A stretch of DNA of 64,000 nucleotides from Mycolicibacterium sp. ND9-15 (GTDB lineage Bacteria; Actinomycetota; Actinomycetes; Mycobacteriales; Mycobacteriaceae), in NCBI RefSeq assembly GCF_035918395.1, contig NZ_CP142362.1:4563501-4627500 (forward strand), in the 5' to 3' direction. The notes below the pieces were generated by a model. That model saw nothing but the letters and a program-made list of their open reading frames with translations, was not told where the DNA came from and ran no database searches. Both the position numbers and the translations under genes were made by a program. This document shows, one piece after another, positions 25,304-33,836 of the stretch (position 1 is its first letter; the number at the start of each line of letters is the position of its first letter).

Positions 25304-25980
25304 GACGAGATCCCGATGCGGAAGCCCACGCCGCGAACCGCCTCGATCCACCGCGGGTCGCCGAGCTTCTTGCGGATGGCGGCCACGTGCGCGTCGACGG
25401 TCTTGGAGGTGCCGTACCAACTGGCGCCCCACACCTGATGCAGGATCTCCGATCGCCGGTAAACCGCGCCGGGATCCTCACTGAGGTAATAAAGGAGGTC
25501 GAACTCCTTTGGTGTCAGGTGCACCTCCCGCCCGCCCAGATGCACACGCTGGGTGCGCCGGTCGATAGTCAGGGGGCCGATCGAGCGGGTGGTCGCCGGC
25601 TGGCCGGGGTGACCGTCCGGCCCGCCGGTACGGCGGATGACGGCCCGGATACGTGCCACTAGCTCGTGCATGCCGAACGGTTTGACCACATAGTCGTCGG
25701 CGCCCATCTCCAGCGCCACGACTCGGTCGATCTCGTCGCCGCGGGCACTGACCACGATGATCGGTACCTGTGAGCGGGCCCGAAGGGCGCGGCACACGTC
25801 GGTGCCGTCCATGTCGGGCAACCCCAGATCCAGCAACACGAATTGCGGACCGGACGCGGCCATGGTCGCCAGCGCTTCGGCCCCCGTGGCCACGCGGCGC
25901 GCGTCGAAGCCGGCTCTGCGAAGGCCGTCACACAGCCCGGCAGCCACCGATTCGTCGTCTTCGATCACGAGCACCTGCAC
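25300..25980 (-). CDS. OmpR/PhoB-family response regulator
   Basis: 226 residues. Receiver domain with acidic pair EDD (7-9), phospho-acceptor D51 (VLLDLGLPDMDG) and KPFG near 101. The winged-helix domain follows (EVHLTPKEFDLLYYL, KTVDAHVAAIRKKLGDPRWI). Paired with the sensor kinase by a 4-bp overlap. OmpR-type regulators bind 11-bp-pitch direct repeats; its own promoter has tcttggatgat-tcttggatctt on the plus strand (about 26052-26073), and other 11-bp repeats lie at 6830 and 19652. Regulation of the divergent redox operon at 26115 is likely by proximity. Confidence 0.92.
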   Translation of the reverse strand: MQVLVIEDDESVAAGLCDGLRRAGFDARRVATGAEALATMAASGPQFVLLDLGLPDMDGTDVCRALRARSQVPIIVVSARGDEIDRVVALEMGADDYVVKPFGMHELVARIRAVIRRTGGPDGHPGQPATTRSIGPLTIDRRTQRVHLGGREVHLTPKEFDLLYYLSEDPGAVYRRSEILHQVWGASWYGTSKTVDAHVAAIRKKLGDPRWIEAVRGVGFRIGISS

Positions 25981-26114
25981 GTCCGCATTATCGGCGTACC
26001 GCGGCCGGGTGTATGCGTTCCGAACAGCGTCCGCGACGAGATCTCTCGCGATCTTGGATGATTCTTGGATCTTGCTGCGGCCATCCTTGACCAGCCGGAA
26101 CCTACCGTGAGGTC

Positions 26115-26417
26115 ATGAGATCGAAAGTGGCGGTGATCGCTTCATTGCTGTTCGTGCTGGCCATCGGCGGGGCGGCGATGGCGGTCAACACCAGGATTCT
26201 GAACACCGCGCCCCAACCAGACATCGGGCGTGCCAACGAAGTATTGGTTCCCGGCGGTGGGCAGCCCGCGACTGCGCCGGCGACGGCCACGCCAACGGTT
26301 GTGCCGACGGCACCGACGACAGCGCCGCCCGCCGCCGTGTTGCCGCGGAATGACGACGAGCACAATGCGGGCGAGCGCTCCACACCGCACGAGGCTGGAC
26401 ATGAACGCGACGACTGA
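26115..26417 (+). CDS. Small exported Pro/Thr/Ala-rich protein
   Basis: 100 residues. N-terminal signal or anchor helix (VAVIASLLFVLAIGGAAMAV, about 5-24), then a low-complexity Pro/Thr/Ala stretch and a charged end with DDEHNAGERS. No family. First gene of a tight operon (overlap with the next gene) leading to ApbE and the reductase, so probably a small partner of that redox system. Divergent from the two-component system. Confidence 0.6.
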   Translation: MRSKVAVIASLLFVLAIGGAAMAVNTRILNTAPQPDIGRANEVLVPGGGQPATAPATATPTVVPTAPTTAPPAAVLPRNDDEHNAGERSTPHEAGHERDD

Positions 26418-26709
26418 CTTGGCCGCTGCGCGACCTGCGCCGGCCCGATGGTCCAAGCTTGTCGCCTCCGCGCTATCGGCCGGCGCGCTGCTGGGCATTG
26501 TCCATCTACTAAGCGCGACAGCGCAGCGGCCGGTCGCACCCACAGCCGACGACGGCCGGAGCAGCGGGACTCAAGCCGCGACCATCATGCCCACCGCGCC
26601 GGCACCTGCCGCGGCGGTGCCGGCGCCGGTTCCTGCCCCCGCGCCCGCCAGCGCTGCACCCGCTGCACCCTTGGCGCCCCACGCGATATCGAAAGCCTCC
26701 GGAGGTTGA
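26401..26709 (+). CDS. Small membrane-anchored Pro/Ala-rich protein
   Basis: 102 residues from ATG 26401, overlapping the previous gene by 17 bases. One hydrophobic helix (about 20-40, LVASALSAGALLGIVHLLSA), then a Pro/Ala-rich tail (PAPAAAVPAPVPAPAPAS). Same plan as the previous protein without sequence identity. Its stop is overlapped by the TTG of the ApbE gene. Function unknown; perhaps tethers or spaces redox partners. Confidence 0.55.
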   Translation: MNATTDLAAARPAPARWSKLVASALSAGALLGIVHLLSATAQRPVAPTADDGRSSGTQAATIMPTAPAPAAAVPAPVPAPAPASAAPAAPLAPHAISKASGG

Positions 26710-27674
26710 GAATTAGCCCACAGACCACCTGGCCGCGTGTTGGCGGCCGAAGTTCGACCCGCATCCATGTGGACTCGGTGCTCGCCGAACGGCGCCCGGC
26801 GATGGGCGGCACCGCGTCGATCACCCTGGTCGGTGGACCGCCGCAGCTTCTTGATGAGTGCTTCGCGCTACTGGGTGAGCTCGAGCGGGCGTGGAGCCGA
26901 TTCCGTGAAGACAGCGACGTGTCGCGGCTGAACTGGTCGCAAGGCCGCCCCGTACGGGTGCGTGCGTGCACAGCACGGCTGGTGACCGAACTGATCAATG
27001 CGTGGGCCGTGACGAACGGCGACTTCGACCCGACCGCGCTTCCACAGCTGTTGGCCGGCGGGTATGCCACCAGCCTCGTCGATCCGTCGCGGCGCACCGT
27101 TCTGCCCAAGACCGGGGCGTGGCCGGGCGACGTAACCGGCATCGACATAGTGAATCGCGACATCCGCCTTCCGCTAGGGACCACGCTGGACCCCGGCGGC
27201 CTGGGTAAAGGGCTGGCGGCCGACATGATCGTCGAGTTCGCGATGGACCGCGGCGCCGACGGCGTGCTCGCCGAGATCGGTGGTGACGTCGCGGTGGCCG
27301 GAGTGGCACCCCACGCCGCGGCGTGGACAATCGGCATCCAGGACCCGTACACCCGTGGCGAGCTGGTGAGCGTGGTCCGGCTTGCCCGCGGGGCAGTGGC
27401 AACGTCGAGTCGGCTCGTGCGGGTCTGGGACGGTGCCGACGGTCTGCTCCATCACCTGATTGACCCGGCCACCGGCGCTAGCGCGCTCACCCCGACCCTG
27501 ACCTCTACGGTCATTGCTGGCAGCGGTGCACGCGCCGAGGCTCTGGCGAAGCTGGCGTTTGTGCGTGAGGCGAATCCACTGCTGGAGTGGCTGCCTCGGA
27601 TCAGTGCTGCCGCGATGATCATCGCCGCCGATCAGCCGCGCAAACGCACGGCGAACTGGGGTGACTTCGCGTGA
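26706..27674 (+). CDS. ApbE-like FAD:protein FMN transferase
   Basis: 322 residues if started at TTG 26706, which overlaps the previous stop; GTG 26769 is an alternative. The ApbE core is visible: MGGTASITLVGG, LGELERAWSRFREDSDVSRL, GTTLDPGGLGKGLAADMIVE (FAD/Mg site), GVLAEIGGDVAVAG, GAVATSSRLVRVW and HHLIDPATGASA. ApbE attaches FMN covalently to a Thr or Ser of a target protein outside the membrane, drawing on FAD. No signal peptide is evident here. The membrane reductase encoded next overlaps by four bases and is the likely pathway partner, though no clear flavinylation motif is seen in it. Confidence 0.87.
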   Translation: MRISPQTTWPRVGGRSSTRIHVDSVLAERRPAMGGTASITLVGGPPQLLDECFALLGELERAWSRFREDSDVSRLNWSQGRPVRVRACTARLVTELINAWAVTNGDFDPTALPQLLAGGYATSLVDPSRRTVLPKTGAWPGDVTGIDIVNRDIRLPLGTTLDPGGLGKGLAADMIVEFAMDRGADGVLAEIGGDVAVAGVAPHAAAWTIGIQDPYTRGELVSVVRLARGAVATSSRLVRVWDGADGLLHHLIDPATGASALTPTLTSTVIAGSGARAEALAKLAFVREANPLLEWLPRISAAAMIIAADQPRKRTANWGDFA

Positions 27675-29164
27675 CCGATCCCCATCTGTGGTGGTATATC
27701 GCCCGCGCCAGTGGCCTGCTGGCCTGGGTCGCGATGACCGGCTCGGTGTTGTGGGGCGTGCTGCTGGCCACGCGGGTGCTGCGGTCGATCGACAACCCGG
27801 CATGGCTGCAGGAGCTGCATCGCTGGCTGGGCGGCACGGCGCTAATCATGACGAGCCTGCACATGGTCTCGCTGATGCTGAACAGCTGGGCACACTTCAC
27901 CCTCGCCCAGGTGCTCGTTCCGCTGACAGCGGCCTACCGGCCTTGGCCCGTTGTCCTGGGCATCGTCGCCTTCTACCTACTGATTGCCGTCTACGGGTCC
28001 TCGCTGCTGCGATCGCGATTGCCCCGGCGATTTTGGAAGGCGCTGCATTACGTCACCTACGCGGCGGTGGTACTGGTGTCGTTCCACGCCGGCTGGTCCG
28101 GCACCGACGTAGGGGCCTGGGGCTATCGGCTGGTGGCCTTCACCTTGTTGGGATTGAGCGTCGTGGCGGTGCTCATGCGGGTGCTGACTTCCCCCGCCGC
28201 CCCGCCGCTGCCGGCCCCGCGACGGCCACACGCTTCGCCGCGGCGCACACTAACCATCACCGCGATCTACCCGCTCGCCGACGCCGTCCTCGGCATCGAC
28301 CTCTCACCGCCCGATGGGGAAGAGTTGCTGCTGTGGGCGCCAGGAGCCCACATCTCGGTGCATCTGCCCAACGGGTTGCAACGGTGCTACTCGCTGTGTG
28401 GGGACCCGGCCGACCGGCGCCGATACCGAATCGCCGTGCAACGTGCACCGTTGTCGCGCGGCGGCAGCGCGTGGTTGCACACCAACGCTCATTTCGGCAT
28501 GCGACTGGGGATCTCCGGTCCCGACAACACCTTCATGCTGGAACCCGCCGAGGAGTACCTGTTCGTTGCCGGCGGAATCGGTATCACCCCGGTCAAGGCG
28601 ATGATCGAAGCGCTGCCGCCGCATCGGGGATGGCGGCTGCTCTACGTCGGCGCCAGCAGATCCCGCATGGCGTTCACCGACGAACTGCAGCAGCGATGGC
28701 CACAGCGGGTCAGCATCGACGCCCGCGACGAAACCGGCGCCCGACCGAACCTCGCGGCCTTCCTGGCCCACAGCGACGCCGCGGTGTACTGCTGCGGACC
28801 CGCCTCGATGACCGACGCCCTGGCGGCGCTCTTACCGCCCGCACGCCTGCACATCGAACGGTTCAAACCGGCGGCACACACTGCGCGCCACCTACGCCGC
28901 CCAATCGATGTCACCTGCCAACGCAGCGGCGCCCACGTGCACGTCGCCGAAGACCAATCGATGTTAGAAGCGCTCGAACATGCCAACGTATCCGTCTATT
29001 CATCGTGCCGCGAAGGAATCTGCGGCGCGTGCGAAGTGCGTGTGCTTGCGGGCCAGCCCGAACACCTGGACTCCGTTGCACGAAATGAGGACAAGGACAC
29101 GGTAGGCATCATCTACCCATGCGTATCCCGCGCCCACAGCAGAAACCTGACGCTGGATCTATGA
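27671..29164 (+). CDS. Ferric-reductase-like heme membrane domain fused to FNR and 2Fe-2S domains
   Basis: 497 residues in four parts. Membrane part (1-180): five or six helices with paired His (LHRWLGG, SLHMVSL; ALHYVTY, SFHAGW) for two hemes, as in ferric-reductase-like or FrdC-like proteins. FAD/FMN barrel (about 195-290) with RCYSLCG. NAD(P)H domain (about 290-395) with GGIGITPVKAM and YCCGPASM. C-terminal plant-type ferredoxin (about 410-497) with SCREGICGAC and a later Cys (YPCVS). This predicts NAD(P)H to flavin to 2Fe-2S to heme electron transfer across the membrane. Fusion of all four parts is unusual. The ApbE gene overlaps by ATGA-type spacing. Confidence 0.87.
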   Translation: MTDPHLWWYIARASGLLAWVAMTGSVLWGVLLATRVLRSIDNPAWLQELHRWLGGTALIMTSLHMVSLMLNSWAHFTLAQVLVPLTAAYRPWPVVLGIVAFYLLIAVYGSSLLRSRLPRRFWKALHYVTYAAVVLVSFHAGWSGTDVGAWGYRLVAFTLLGLSVVAVLMRVLTSPAAPPLPAPRRPHASPRRTLTITAIYPLADAVLGIDLSPPDGEELLLWAPGAHISVHLPNGLQRCYSLCGDPADRRRYRIAVQRAPLSRGGSAWLHTNAHFGMRLGISGPDNTFMLEPAEEYLFVAGGIGITPVKAMIEALPPHRGWRLLYVGASRSRMAFTDELQQRWPQRVSIDARDETGARPNLAAFLAHSDAAVYCCGPASMTDALAALLPPARLHIERFKPAAHTARHLRRPIDVTCQRSGAHVHVAEDQSMLEALEHANVSVYSSCREGICGACEVRVLAGQPEHLDSVARNEDKDTVGIIYPCVSRAHSRNLTLDL

Positions 29165-29216
29165 GCCAGCAGCGAAAGCGTGCTGGGCCCAGGCCAGCAA
29201 CCCTCACCGCGAATCA

Positions 29217-29610
29217 GTTGACGTAGCAAGTGGTTTCGGCGACGTCGAAAGCGGCGGCCGATGGCAACTCCGAATTGGCACCGTCGGGACCCGGTGATGA
29301 CTCCCTAAGCGCGATGACCCGCAAGTCGTCCTCGTTGACCTATACCGTTGGCAGCACCAGGGGAACGCCGTCGGGCCGCGGCAGCGGGATTGGGCAGAAC
29401 TTGGCCACCCGATCTGTGTTGGATCGGCGAACAACTCAAGCATGCCGCCGTTGGCCAGCCACCGCCAGGATTGACTGTTGTGAAGCGAAGGAATTGCGAT
29501 CGCTGACCGGGCCGATGATGGCCACGCTCACGCCGGCCGCAGAGTCCGCGCAAAAGGTCTTGCCACGGACTATGGGGGCATCAGGGACACTGATTCATCT
29601 GATCGCAATT
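29217..29610 (-). pseudogene. Relic of an unrecognised protein gene with two in-frame stops
   Basis: The minus-strand frame ending ETTCYVN at 29217 gives coherent sequence back to about 29605: PIVRGKTFCADSAAGVSVAI, IGPVSDRNSFASQQSILAVA, then TGA; FCPIPLPRPDGVPLVLPTV, then TAG; VNEDDLRVIALRESSPG to the end. No start codon precedes it. Two nonsense codons and a missing 5' end mark a dead gene. Family not recognised. Confidence 0.5.
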
Positions 29611-29879
29611 TGCAGAGACCTTACCCGGTAACTCGCCGTATTCGAGTCGGCCGTATTGCCGTACTGCGGGCGCATCCTGATCAGATTGGGGCGACAGTGG
29701 AGTGTCCTGCCAGTTGGTCGAATCGTCTCAAGGAGACAAGTCACCGCGGCGTGGCGCGAACGTTTGCTGGGATGCGGAAGGGGGTTGCTCGTGCGCGATG
29801 GCCAATCAACTCGAACAGCGGGAAGCGGATTCGCCAGACATCCGCGGTCTGGCTGAGCGGCGCGAGGCAATGCTGTGGA
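29611..29879. other. Unassigned region
   Basis: About 270 bp in which no gene or structured motif could be supported on either strand. It separates the metal/redox half of the island from the defence-like module. Confidence 0.4.
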
Positions 29880-30839
29880 TCACGTGGCCTCGTTACCGGG
29901 ATACGGCCGCATGTACAACATGCTTGGCGTGGGGTGGTTGCCCTGCAGCACCCGTTGAGCCACGGTGGGGTCGAGGTGCTGACCGTATGTGGACTCCGCG
30001 ATCTCGATCAGTTCCGACAGGGAGTGCACCGTTAGTGCCTTCGCCGGGTCCCCTGGACGTTCGTGGGTGTGGAGCCATGCAGTATTGGCCTCGGGGATGT
30101 AATGCGCGAGTGCGCTATAGGTCGACCCAGTTCCCGGAATGGGCAACCGGACATGGCGAGTGGGATCGGCTCCTTCGGCCAAGGACGCCTTCAGCGTGGT
30201 CTGCCCTCCCGGTTTCTGAACAATGGTGGCGTGGATGTCGTCTGGCATCATGACGGCTGTATCGGGCATGAAGCGAAAGGGTTTATCGTTCCTTCCGCTG
30301 ACGCGAACTAGGTATCCCCCGACTGTCTCGACGTCTTCCCACGCGATCAGGCCGGTCATGGCTGTGAAGAATCGATCTTCTAATTCCAGATCCGCCGGCG
30401 CCGAGGTATCTTGGAAGACTTCGCTGAACGCGCTGAATGCTTGGCGGTCTCCAATCCATCCGGTCTGGATTGCGGTTCGATCTTCTTGCTCCCCACGGGA
30501 GATCACGGTGATTCGAGGTGTGGGTTTACGCGCGACTACCAGGAAGCTCTTGGAAGCTCCTGCTGTTCCATGCATTTCGGCTGAAAGTGAACGTAACGCA
30601 TCCTCGATTCCATCAATAGATCGACCACGCAGTTCGGCTACCCGGTTGACTGCGGATGCGGGAGTGTCCCCGGCGAAGCCGACGACGACGTCGTCGTCGA
30701 CGATCACGACCTTCTGGCCAGGATTGCTTAACGTCTGCCGGTTGGAGGTGTCGTCGTTTTGGTCAGTTATCTTGGTATCGGAGAACAATGTCACTTTCCC
30801 GGCATCGGGATCGGTCACTTTTGCGATCACAAACGTCAT
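29880..30839 (-). CDS. Stand-alone HslV/proteasome-like Ntn hydrolase (predicted)
   Basis: 319 residues from ATG 30839. Removal of Met would expose Thr1 (MTFVIAKVT). The next segments follow the HslV/proteasome-beta pattern: LFSDTKITD (compare the Asp of AGDGQ in HslV), NPGQKVVIVDDDVVVGFAGD (compare ARKVRRL..GKVIAGFAGG), so Thr1, Asp and Lys of the Ntn active site can be placed. The rest (LAHYIPEANTAWLHTHERPG) is unlike HslV, and no unfoldase gene is near. It is divergent from the ApeA-like gene, sharing a 173-bp promoter region. Prediction rests on reading alone; a peptidase or amidase role is inferred. Confidence 0.55.
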   Translation of the reverse strand: MTFVIAKVTDPDAGKVTLFSDTKITDQNDDTSNRQTLSNPGQKVVIVDDDVVVGFAGDTPASAVNRVAELRGRSIDGIEDALRSLSAEMHGTAGASKSFLVVARKPTPRITVISRGEQEDRTAIQTGWIGDRQAFSAFSEVFQDTSAPADLELEDRFFTAMTGLIAWEDVETVGGYLVRVSGRNDKPFRFMPDTAVMMPDDIHATIVQKPGGQTTLKASLAEGADPTRHVRLPIPGTGSTYSALAHYIPEANTAWLHTHERPGDPAKALTVHSLSELIEIAESTYGQHLDPTVAQRVLQGNHPTPSMLYMRPYPGNEAT

Positions 30840-31012
30840 AACTCGTCCTTCCACGCTGCACCCGCCGTCGTCAATAGTGCTCCATGTGTCAGGATCTCCT
30901 GAGTTGGCAGGGCACCCTGTCGGACGTACCCGTGCCAGGCTGAGCCGCACTCCGTGCCAGCTGCCGCATCGTGTCTCCACATTCTGCGGACAGCCTGGCC
31001 TAGATTCGGGTG
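30840..31012. promoter_or_regulatory. Shared divergent promoter region of the defence-like module
   Basis: 173 bp separate the Ntn-hydrolase and ApeA-like starts. A hydrolase ribosome site (ggaag) is near its start. No dyad or direct repeat stands out. Confidence 0.35.
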
Positions 31013-32506
31013 ATGGCCGATCGTTTTCCGGATCAGGTTGCCGAGACAATCGGACAGTTTCAGGTGGTGTCGCGTTCTCCCACCGACGGCACAACCGAGC
31101 AAGTCGATGTGCCGGAGCGCACCGGTGTGTTGCGCTTCCAGAACAATGCGGTCGAACTCGAAGTGAGCCCTGGGTTCAACCCAGTTGTGTCCTGGACCCG
31201 ACGGGGGCCAGGTTCGTGGGCCGGTGGGCCGCCCGAGGAGCGCATCACTGACGGTGCCGTTGTTCTCGGAGCTGTCGCCCGCCAACCCGGGGAGGTGTCA
31301 TTGTGGGGAGTGCGCAGCGTAAGTCGGCAGCTGCTGGGGTTTCCTTCGCCCCAGCAAGAGGAACAGCGCAGCCGCGAGGTGCTGGCGGCGGACTGGTGCC
31401 TTGTCGGCGCGCTCTTCTCGAGTGACGACACCGGGTTCAACAAGGTGGAACTGGCTGTGACCGGGCTGCACTCGTTCGCAGACATGCCAGGCGTCCGTGT
31501 GGAGATGGCGGAGTGGGGCAAAGTGCCTATGTCGTTTGTGTATGACCCGCCAGATGCCGCAACCGGAGCGACGTCGACACCGATACCCGGGGAGGTGCGG
31601 TTCGACCCTCGGGCGACATTGCCGGCGTTCGGGGGCTCGGACATCAGTGTCACCACGGACACACGATTGATGATGTCCTTCGCGGGGGCTGTGCCACTTC
31701 CGGTGGTGGTGTCCGACGTCTCGATTCCGATCACGAGTTTGCTGACGATCCTGCATGGCGCAGACTGCCGGGTGCGTCGGTTGAGTGTTTCGACGCCGAC
31801 TGGAGATTCGGCAGATGTTTACGGGCACATTGTCGATGTGGATGCACCCCGCGACGCAGCTGGGGATGTTCTGACTACCCTGGCCAGGGCTGGCGGCGCC
31901 GACTTCGTCGGCCGGTGGCTTAATTTGGCGAAGCGGACCTCTCCGGTGCCGCAGATCTTGGCCGCCGCGTACTCCGGTGAGTTCGCCACTGTGGAGGCGG
32001 AGGCACTCTACTTGTGCACAGCAGCGGAGACCTTGCACCGTCGATTGAAACCAGATGAGCGGCGATGGACCGCTGAGGCTGTCGAAGAAGGGCTATCAGG
32101 GCTGGCGGGGGCCACGATGCCGGATGAGGTCCGACAAGCACTCAAACAGGCACTGAGCCAGTACCTCTTCGAGCCTTCGTTCCCGATGCGGATCGAGGCA
32201 CTGGCCACCCGCGTCGCTGCGGTGCTTCCCGGCTGTGTGGGCCGGGTGAATCGGTGGAAACGCGCGGTGACCGACCAGCGAAACGCGCTCGCCCATGGAT
32301 TACCTCCACCAGGTAGCGGAATCGACCTCACGAAGATGCACGCCATATCGAGGTCGCTGCGCTGGGTCCTGACCGTTTACTTGTTGCTGGAAGCGGGCGC
32401 CCCCGCTGAGCAAGTTGCAGAGTCGACCCAGGCGAACGAACGATACGAGCGCGACTGGCGGAACTGGCGCCGAGTGTGGCCAAGAGTTTTCGCGGATCCA
32501 GTTTGA
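31013..32506 (+). CDS. ApeA-like HEPN-domain protein (probable anti-phage RNase)
   Basis: 497 residues from ATG 31013 (GTG 31010 possible). The N-terminal half (about 30-320) follows the ApeA N-terminal domain pattern: TDGAVVLGAVARQPGEVSLW, DWCLVGALFSSDDTGFNKVE, VTGLHSFADMPGVRVE. The C-terminal domain (about 330-470) is a helical HEPN with RNALAHG, the Rx4H RNase motif, in VTDQRNALAHGLPP, and YLCTAAETLHRRL upstream. ApeA proteins of E. coli protect against phage by abortive infection, cutting RNA through HEPN. Neighbours (Ntn hydrolase, Mrr-like nuclease, recombinases) fit a defence island. Family call by motif; partner genes unproved. Confidence 0.7.
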   Translation: MADRFPDQVAETIGQFQVVSRSPTDGTTEQVDVPERTGVLRFQNNAVELEVSPGFNPVVSWTRRGPGSWAGGPPEERITDGAVVLGAVARQPGEVSLWGVRSVSRQLLGFPSPQQEEQRSREVLAADWCLVGALFSSDDTGFNKVELAVTGLHSFADMPGVRVEMAEWGKVPMSFVYDPPDAATGATSTPIPGEVRFDPRATLPAFGGSDISVTTDTRLMMSFAGAVPLPVVVSDVSIPITSLLTILHGADCRVRRLSVSTPTGDSADVYGHIVDVDAPRDAAGDVLTTLARAGGADFVGRWLNLAKRTSPVPQILAAAYSGEFATVEAEALYLCTAAETLHRRLKPDERRWTAEAVEEGLSGLAGATMPDEVRQALKQALSQYLFEPSFPMRIEALATRVAAVLPGCVGRVNRWKRAVTDQRNALAHGLPPPGSGIDLTKMHAISRSLRWVLTVYLLLEAGAPAEQVAESTQANERYERDWRNWRRVWPRVFADPV

Positions 32507-32750
32507 ACGCCAATAGCGGCGAATACCGTTGTACAGCACCGGAATATGGAGGTTTCCGATAACCCGCCATATTCGATTCCGCTGTGTTCTTGGGTGTCCC
32601 CCCCGGGGCGCCGAGGATTGGTAGCCCTGGGAGTGAAGGGCTTGAGGGACGATTTCGCAAAGCCCCTTTTTGAGCGTCCAGCGTGTCCACGGCGATGTCG
32701 GACCTTCGCCGTACCCTGGGGTCAACGTTTGCTCTATGAGGGATGTCAAC

Positions 32751-33755
32751 ATGCCGAAACGATCTAACGAGTTTCAGCGTCTAGTGGCGATGCTGACCAT
32801 GCTGAAGAGTGACGGCGCGACCGTGCACGAATCAGTCGAAGTGATGGAGATTGCCTCGCAAGAATGTCGCGAGGTCGACGTCGTGGCCTTCGGGAAGGTC
32901 GCTGGCCATCAGAGCGCGGTTTTTATTGAATGCCGCGACTGGAAGCGCCCACAGGACGTCCAGTGGGTAGAGCAAGCTCGTACGAAGTTCGATGACTTAG
33001 GCGCGAACGTGAAAATTCTCGTGTCGTCGAGCGGATTTACGAAGACGGCGCTGGCGAAAGCTGCTCGCTATGGAATCAAGACAATCACGACCGGTGAAGT
33101 CACGCCCGAGTTCGTCGGAAAGGTCGTCAACAGTGCTGATAGCGCCCAATATTGGCATTGGGTCACCCTCGTGCAGAAGGCAATCGTCGTCATCACTCGC
33201 GACGGTGTAACCCAGCAGCAAGAGCTGCCCGGAAACGTTCCGGTTTTGTACGCCGACGGTTCAGAAACTTCGATGTTCGAAGACCTCGTAAACCATGTCA
33301 CGCGACAGCACACGTGGGCTCACGACCGGTGGGAGGAGGTGGCGCGCAAAGGGGAGGAGCTGTACGGCGAAGGCAAAGTGAAGTACGTCGCAACAGCCGA
33401 TGGGCCGGAGCCGAGATCCAACGGCCAGAAGGTGTATGTCAAAGGGATCTCGCACGCGTCGGGCCAGGAAGAACTGTTCGAGATCGCCAATGTCATCGTC
33501 ACTTTCGAGGCCAAATGGACCGTGGCAGATGTGCCTCTAGCCCACGGTGAGTACGACGGAACATATTTCTCCACGGGCACAGCGCCCTTAGGTGAGGGCA
33601 ACACGGTGCAGTTGGTCTATGCAGAAACTCCCCGGGGCGAATTTGATGTAATCGGCCGCCTCGACGGCACCCTCGACACACTTGAAATCCAGATCCCGGC
33701 CGGAACCGCTGATCCCGCGACTGATACGCCCGAGTCGGCCAACCGAGGCGGGTAG
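32751..33755 (+). CDS. Mrr-like restriction endonuclease-fold protein
   Basis: 334 residues from ATG 32751 (gaggga upstream). The N-terminal 110 residues match the Mrr/PD-(D/E)xK layout: RLVAMLTMLKSDGATVHESV, then EVDVVAFGK (acidic D) and AVFIECRDWKRPQDVQWVEQ, then VKILVSSSGFTKTALAKAA. The ExK pair reads E-C-R, with Arg for Lys, which may weaken catalysis; other Mrr relatives keep VECKDWK. The C-terminal 200 residues are unrecognised and may sense a substrate. It follows the ApeA-like gene by 244 bp on the same strand. Confidence 0.7.
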   Translation: MPKRSNEFQRLVAMLTMLKSDGATVHESVEVMEIASQECREVDVVAFGKVAGHQSAVFIECRDWKRPQDVQWVEQARTKFDDLGANVKILVSSSGFTKTALAKAARYGIKTITTGEVTPEFVGKVVNSADSAQYWHWVTLVQKAIVVITRDGVTQQQELPGNVPVLYADGSETSMFEDLVNHVTRQHTWAHDRWEEVARKGEELYGEGKVKYVATADGPEPRSNGQKVYVKGISHASGQEELFEIANVIVTFEAKWTVADVPLAHGEYDGTYFSTGTAPLGEGNTVQLVYAETPRGEFDVIGRLDGTLDTLEIQIPAGTADPATDTPESANRGG

Positions 33756-33836
33756 GTTGAGGGCCGCTCAGCCCGGCAGCGTCTATGCGGCCACCGCGCC
33801 GATCCCGCGGTTGTCGGTGGCGATTGGCAGAATTGG

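Noticed and set aside
26852..27402. Minus-strand frames opposite the ApbE gene
   Set aside because: No motif, Arg/Pro-rich composition, and antisense to a clear ApbE domain.
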